A DNA stretch of 64,000 bases from Sva-07 sp963743825 (GTDB lineage Bacteria; Actinomycetota; Acidimicrobiia; Acidimicrobiales; Ilumatobacteraceae), in NCBI GenBank assembly GCA_963743825.1, contig CAVURC010000018.1:62001-126000 (forward strand). The letters run 5' to 3'. Below are positions 59,864-64,000 of the stretch, in pieces. Within the stretch, counting starts at the first letter, position 1. Every line of letters starts with the position of its first letter. The position numbers were made by a program, and so were the translations under genes. The notes below the pieces were generated by a model. That model was not told the origin of the DNA. It saw only the letters and a list, made by a program, of their open reading frames with translations, and did no database searches.

Positions 59864-61639
59864 GTGCGGGGTGGGTTCGAGCTGTCGTTGTATGCGCCGT
59901 TGGCCGCGCGGGTCGACGCGATCCTCGACGACGCCACGGTGGTCGAGCTGCACTGCGAGCGCCCATTCGACGATTGGAAGGGCGAGGTACCCGTCGGCGC
60001 CCGGTACCTGCTGCTGATCGACGGCGAACAGCCGGTGCTCGATCCACGAGCAACCGAGGTGTGGTTCCCGCAGGGCCATTCACGCGACGCGCTGAAGCCC
60101 GGCGGGGCAGTCGATCTCGCGACGTTCCCGCGAGCGGTGGCACGGCCGTGGCCGGCGCCGCGGCCGCAGCGGCACACCGATCGTCCACTCGTGGTCTACG
60201 AGGCGCACGTCCGCGGATTGACGAAGTTGCGTGATCGTGCCGATGCAGGAACCATGTCCGCAGCCGTCGGCGAACTCCCTCGGCTGCGCCGACTCGGCGT
60301 CTCGGTGCTCGAGCTGTTGCCGGTTCACCAGTTCGATCCCGACGAACGCAACTACTGGGGGTACATGCCGCTCGTGTTCGGCGCCGTTCACCGCCAGTAT
60401 GCGGCGACCGACGATCCGGCCACGGAACTCGCCGATCTCGTCGAGGCCGCCCACGCCCTCGACATCGAGGTGTGGCTCGACGTGGTGCTGAACCACACCA
60501 CCGAGGCGAACCGCACGGGTCCGACCTACTCGCTGCGGGCGCTGGCCGAACGCGAGTACTACGTGGTCGACCACGACGGCGTGTACCTCGACGATGCCGG
60601 CACGGGCAACGTGGTCGACGCCAATTCGCCGTCGGCGCGGCGCCTGATCATGGAAGCGCTCGATCGGCTGGCCGATCTCGGCGTCGACGGGTTCCGGTTC
60701 GACCTCGCGGCGGTACTCGCTCGTGACGCCGACTTCGTGCGCTCGATCGGTGACTGGGGCGAGCGTCGCAAGGTTCGCCTCGTGGCCGAACCGTGGGACA
60801 TGGCCCGCTACCTCCTCGGCCCCGACTTTCCCGACCAGCGGTGGATGCAGTGGAACGGCGAATTCCGCGACGACGTGCGCGGATTCCTCCGGGGCGAGCC
60901 GGGCATGGTGCCGTTGGTCGCCAAGCGCCTGGCCGGCAGCCCCGACCTGTTCAGTTCGCCGATGGCGTCGCTGAACTTCCTCACGGCTCACGACGGCTTC
61001 ACGATGTACGACCTCGTGGCGTACGACCATCGTCACAACGACGCCAACGGGTGGGACAACACCGACGGTCACCACGACAATCGGTCGTGGAACAGCGGTT
61101 GGGAAGGCGACGACGGTGTGCCCGACAGTGTGCTCGAGCTGCGCGAGCGTCAGATCCGCAACGCCATGTGTCTGCTGCTGCTCAGCCACGGTGTGCCGAT
61201 GTTCGTCGCCGGCGACGAGTTCGCCCGAACGCAGGGCGGGAACAACAACGCGTACAACCAGGACAACGAGACGTCGTGGATCGAGTGGGCACGCGCCGAC
61301 GAGTACAGCGACCTCGAACGCTTCGTGGGCCGGCTGATCGAGTTGCGCTCGGGCCATCCCGTGCTCTGGGACCCCGCACGGTGGGGCGAGCTGATGACGG
61401 TGCACGGAGCGGACGGCGGCCCCGATCTGTCGTTCGAGTCGCGGTCGATCGCCTGGAGCGTCGACGGCCTGTACGTGATGGCGAACATGTGGTGGGAACC
61501 GGTCGACTTCGAAGTGCAGGTACCGGGTGACTGGTGGTTCGTCGTCGACACGAACGATCCGTGGGCGCCGCCCGTCGGCAGTCAGGCGGGCGACGTCGTC
61601 ACCGTCGGCCCGAGATCCATCGTCGTCCTCGAAACCTGA
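59864..61639 (+). CDS. glgX: Glycogen debranching (GlgX/isoamylase-like) GH13 enzyme
   Basis: 591 residues (GTG 59864, GTG 59861 also possible), a little short because the N-terminal CBM48 part is reduced. GH13 motifs: DVVLNHTTE, nucleophile GVDGFRFDLAAVL, acid/base LVAEPWDM, and TAHDGFTMYDLV. The loop NNNAYNQDNETSWIEWA is typical of GlgX-type debranching enzymes. It cleaves alpha-1,6 branches of limit dextrin left by GlgP. It is 48 kb from the other glycogen genes. Confidence 0.85.
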   Translation: MRGGFELSLYAPLAARVDAILDDATVVELHCERPFDDWKGEVPVGARYLLLIDGEQPVLDPRATEVWFPQGHSRDALKPGGAVDLATFPRAVARPWPAPRPQRHTDRPLVVYEAHVRGLTKLRDRADAGTMSAAVGELPRLRRLGVSVLELLPVHQFDPDERNYWGYMPLVFGAVHRQYAATDDPATELADLVEAAHALDIEVWLDVVLNHTTEANRTGPTYSLRALAEREYYVVDHDGVYLDDAGTGNVVDANSPSARRLIMEALDRLADLGVDGFRFDLAAVLARDADFVRSIGDWGERRKVRLVAEPWDMARYLLGPDFPDQRWMQWNGEFRDDVRGFLRGEPGMVPLVAKRLAGSPDLFSSPMASLNFLTAHDGFTMYDLVAYDHRHNDANGWDNTDGHHDNRSWNSGWEGDDGVPDSVLELRERQIRNAMCLLLLSHGVPMFVAGDEFARTQGGNNNAYNQDNETSWIEWARADEYSDLERFVGRLIELRSGHPVLWDPARWGELMTVHGADGGPDLSFESRSIAWSVDGLYVMANMWWEPVDFEVQVPGDWWFVVDTNDPWAPPVGSQAGDVVTVGPRSIVVLET

Positions 61640-61676
61640 CCGACAACGACCCGGCGTCAGACCACGCGCTCGATGG

Positions 61677-63110
61677 TCAGGAATCGAAGCCGAGGCCGAG
61701 GCGGTCGAGGGTGCGCAGCCAGGCGTTGCGCCGGCCGGTCTTGTCCTCGCGGTCCATCGACCATCGGGTCGCCTGGATGCCGGCGAAGCGGAACGGTTCG
61801 GGCGGGAACGGCAGCGGCTTCGACCTGACGAACTCGGTCTGGGTGGCCTTCGTCTTTCGATCGGCGAGCAGATCGAGCATCGTCGCGGCGGCAAACCGTG
61901 TGGCCGCCACACCGAGGCCCGTGTATCCGACGGCGTACGCCACCCGATTCGAGATCGCCTGGCCGAAGAACACCGAGAACCTCGTGCTCGTGTCGATCGC
62001 CCCACCCCACACGTGGGAGAACAGCACGTCGTCGAGCTGCGGGAACGTCTCGAAGAAGTGGCCCGACAACTTCGCCCACGTCTCGGGGCGGCTCTCCAGT
62101 TCGTTGCCGACCTTCGATCCCCAGAAGTAGATGGCGTCGTAGCCGCCCCACAGGATCCGGTTGTCGGCGGTGAGCCGGTAGTAGTGGAACTGGTTGGTGA
62201 TGTCGGACAGGCCCTGGCGATGCTTCCAACCGATGCGATCGAGCTGCTCCGTGCTCAGCGGCTCCGTCACCAAGCAGTAGTCGTACACGGGAACCATGTA
62301 CTGGCCGATGCGCTTGAGCAGGGGTTTGTCGGCGTTGGTGCCGAGGACGACCTTCGCGCAGCGCACCGTGCCGAGCGGGGTGCGCACCGCCACGCCGGCG
62401 CCGTCGCGGGCGACGTCGGTGGCCTTGGTGTGCTCGTAGATCCGCACCCCGAGTTCTTCCGCGACGCGTTTGAGTTCCCATGCCAACTTCGCCGGATCGA
62501 CCAGCGCCGCCCGACCCGAACGGAACAGTCCACCCGTGTAGGTGGGCGAGTCGACCTCGGCGCGCATCGCATCCTGGTCGAGCCACGTGACGCGCTGGCC
62601 CATCGAATGCAGCAGGTCGTGCTCCTCGCGCAGCTCGTCGAGATACGACGGCGGATGGTTCGTGTGGGCCACGTCGATCACACCGTTGCGTTCGTACTCG
62701 CAGTCCATGTGGTACCGCTCGATCGCCGCCTCGATCTCGTCGAGGTTGCTCACGCCGAGCTCTTCGAGCACGTCGATCTCGTCGGCGTGGCGATCCATGC
62801 CGTTGCCGACGCCGTGCGTGAGCGACGACTCCATGAAGCCGCCATTGCGTCCGCTGGCGGCGCCGCCGACCTCGCCCTTGTCGATCAACACGATGTCACG
62901 CGACGGATCGCGTTCCTTGGCGATCACGGCGGTCCACAGCCCGGTGTACCCGCCCCCGACGATGCACAGGTCGCAGTGTTCGTCACGCACCAGCGTGGGG
63001 TTCGACTCGGGGATCTCAGCGCTCTCGAGCCAGTACGGGTAGGGCTCGGCGTCGGCGATTGCGTCGAGCGCGAGCTGGGACGGTTCGTCGGAATGATTGC
63101 TGTCGCTCAT
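61677..63110 (-). CDS. FAD-dependent oxidoreductase (DAO family)
   Basis: 477 residues. Dinucleotide-binding motif CIVGGGYTGLWTAVIAKERDP at ~48 with DKGEVGGAASGRNGGF following, the pattern of glycine/sarcosine and gamma-glutamylputrescine oxidases. C-terminal GYTGLGVAATRFAAATMLDLL closes the FAD site. It oxidises an amine or amino acid of unknown identity. It is 65 bases from the divergent SDR gene. Confidence 0.88.
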   Translation of the reverse strand: MSDSNHSDEPSQLALDAIADAEPYPYWLESAEIPESNPTLVRDEHCDLCIVGGGYTGLWTAVIAKERDPSRDIVLIDKGEVGGAASGRNGGFMESSLTHGVGNGMDRHADEIDVLEELGVSNLDEIEAAIERYHMDCEYERNGVIDVAHTNHPPSYLDELREEHDLLHSMGQRVTWLDQDAMRAEVDSPTYTGGLFRSGRAALVDPAKLAWELKRVAEELGVRIYEHTKATDVARDGAGVAVRTPLGTVRCAKVVLGTNADKPLLKRIGQYMVPVYDYCLVTEPLSTEQLDRIGWKHRQGLSDITNQFHYYRLTADNRILWGGYDAIYFWGSKVGNELESRPETWAKLSGHFFETFPQLDDVLFSHVWGGAIDTSTRFSVFFGQAISNRVAYAVGYTGLGVAATRFAAATMLDLLADRKTKATQTEFVRSKPLPFPPEPFRFAGIQATRWSMDREDKTGRRNAWLRTLDRLGLGFDS

Positions 63111-63175
63111 GATTTCACTGGGGGTGAATCTACTCGGCGTCGGAATCGGACAGCGCGGCGACCTACGGTTGGCTG

Positions 63176-63904
63176 ATGGATCTCGGAATCACTGGACGAC
63201 GCGCGGCGGTGGCCGCCGGGTCATCGGGGCTCGGCCTCTCGACGGCTGTTGCACTCGCCGCCGAGGGTGCCCACGTGGTGATCTGCGGCCGCGACGCCGA
63301 CCGCCTGGCCGCGGCGGTGGAGCAGATCGGCCACGGTTGCGTGGGGCTCGCGGTCGACGTGTCGACCGTCGACGGTTCGGTCTCGTTCGTCGAGCAGGCA
63401 GTCGACACGCTCGGGGCGGTCGACATCCTCGTCACGAATGCCGGCGGGCCACCGCCTGGGACCTTCGCGTCGACGCCGGTCGACGCCTACCAGGCGGCGC
63501 TCGATCTCAACCTGATGTCGGTGGTGGCGATGTGCAAGGCCGCCGTCCCCGCCATGCAGGAGCGGCGATGGGGGAGGGTGGTCGCCATCACGTCGCTCGC
63601 CGTTCGTCAGCCGATCGCCCAGCTGATCCTGTCGAACACGGCGCGTGCCGGCGCAACCGGCTTCCTCAAGACGCTCGCGCTCGAGGTCGCCGACGACGGC
63701 GTGACGGTCAACAGCATCCAGCCGGGCCTGCATCGCACGCCCCGGGTGACACAGCTCTACTCCGACGACCAGCAACGCTCGATGCGCATGGGTGAGGCGG
63801 CTGACTTCGGCGCCGTCGCCACCTTCCTGTGCAGCGAGCAGGCCAAGTTCACCACCGGCGTGCAGCTCCACGTCGACGGTGGTGCGTACCTCGGCCTGCT
63901 GTAG
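63176..63904 (+). CDS. Short-chain dehydrogenase/reductase with atypical catalytic residues
   Basis: 242 residues. The cofactor loop AVAAGSSGLGLSTAVALAAEGA and NAGG are intact, and the catalytic Ser is in VVAITSLAV. At the places of the usual Tyr and Lys (YxxxK), 13 and 17 residues after Ser, the sequence reads SNTAR (Ser and Arg). C-terminal VNSIQPGLHRTPR and HVDGGAYLGLL follow. Members with this SNxxR pattern exist, so the reaction may be non-canonical. Confidence 0.85.
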   Translation: MDLGITGRRAAVAAGSSGLGLSTAVALAAEGAHVVICGRDADRLAAAVEQIGHGCVGLAVDVSTVDGSVSFVEQAVDTLGAVDILVTNAGGPPPGTFASTPVDAYQAALDLNLMSVVAMCKAAVPAMQERRWGRVVAITSLAVRQPIAQLILSNTARAGATGFLKTLALEVADDGVTVNSIQPGLHRTPRVTQLYSDDQQRSMRMGEAADFGAVATFLCSEQAKFTTGVQLHVDGGAYLGLL

Positions 63905-63931
63905 CGGCCCGGCGTACGCGAGACTCCCTCG

Positions 63932-64000
63932 ATGTCCACTCGCACCACGCTCCACGTCGACCGCCACTCGATCGGCACGACCCGCCTCGTCGAGGTCGAC
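63932..64000 (+). CDS. Start of a further gene, possibly DUF2855-like (partial)
   Basis: The first 23 codons (MSTRTTLHVDRHSIGTTRLV...) run off the window edge. The RHSIGTTRLVEV-like pattern recalls the DUF2855/medium-chain-reductase-like start, but this is too little for an assignment. Confidence 0.5.
   Translation, partial: MSTRTTLHVDRHSIGTTRLVEVD

Overview
The window is a GC-rich, densely coded stretch of an actinomycete chromosome. I think it is from the class Acidimicrobiia (Ilumatobacter-like). This rests on GC-rich third codon positions, many GTG and apparently leaderless starts, mycothiol-type (TIGR03083) and DUF501 proteins, and an fmdB-galU-moeA/glp-moaA-moaC-membrane-protein block typical of Actinomycetota. 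The genus is inference only. There is no phage, plasmid origin or CRISPR array. Two mobile or mobile-like genes are present: an IS110-family transposase and a REP-associated (RAYT/Y1) transposase.

Layout. 0-5.4 kb: murA 3' end, a small Nfu-type Fe-S protein, meaB, a helical-repeat protein, a crotonase, a small unknown gene, a Nudix hydrolase and an MFS exporter. 5.4-12.1 kb: glycogen metabolism (glgP, a GT4 glycosyltransferase, glgB) and a frameshifted galT; a glgX-like debranching enzyme lies far away at 59.9 kb. 12.1-16.6 kb: a PAP2-type membrane enzyme, a ThDP enzyme, a frameshifted FlK-like thioesterase and the IS110 element. 16.7-20.9 kb: tldD, tldE/pmbA, a PHP phosphoesterase and a SAF/CpaB-like protein. 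20.9-27.3 kb: cysteine-less FmdB, galU, a glycolipid-binding-family protein, moeA/glp, moaA, a TIGR03083 protein, moaC and a SepX/GlpR-like membrane protein, then tRNA-Ala(CGC). 27.5-34.5 kb: a CDF transporter, a methyltransferase, pepN, a PfkB kinase and a phosphoglucomutase/phosphomannomutase. 34.5-35.4 kb: RAYT unit. 35.4-44.5 kb: a nucleoside uptake and salvage cluster (BMP lipoprotein, ABC ATPase, two permeases, two adenosine deaminases of which one is frameshifted, PhyH dioxygenase, upp). 44.6-53.3 kb: SGNH hydrolase, two crotonases, and a MoxR-DUF58-transglutaminase block. 53.3-59.8 kb: a DUF501-Ppx fusion plus coxG, a MobA/MocA-like transferase, two XdhC-type genes, coxE and coxD, i.e. 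maturation genes for a molybdenum hydroxylase whose structural subunits are not here. 59.9-64 kb: glgX-like enzyme, an FAD oxidoreductase, an SDR and the start of another gene.

The most unusual signal is a set of hyphenated palindromes, 28-41 bp long, centred on GTC-N-GAC and placed almost exclusively between genes (25123, 34469, 35354, 45588, 45645, 38030, 1685, 15179). Two copies are an exact 34-bp inverted repeat that brackets the RAYT gene, and two others form an inverted pair. This looks like a RAYT/REP system with its dispersed repeats. The palindromes often supply the stop codon of the neighbouring gene and sit between convergent genes, so they may also terminate transcription. Two unrelated repeat families (CCGGTCT-type at 5362 and 48171; a 55-58 bp structured repeat at 14663 and 46483) are also dispersed here, and one of them disrupts the 3' part of the transglutaminase gene.

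Four minus-strand loci (galT, FlK-like, the second add, the DUF58/transglutaminase junction) look as if they carry one extra base. Assembly indels are the simplest explanation; recent decay is the alternative.
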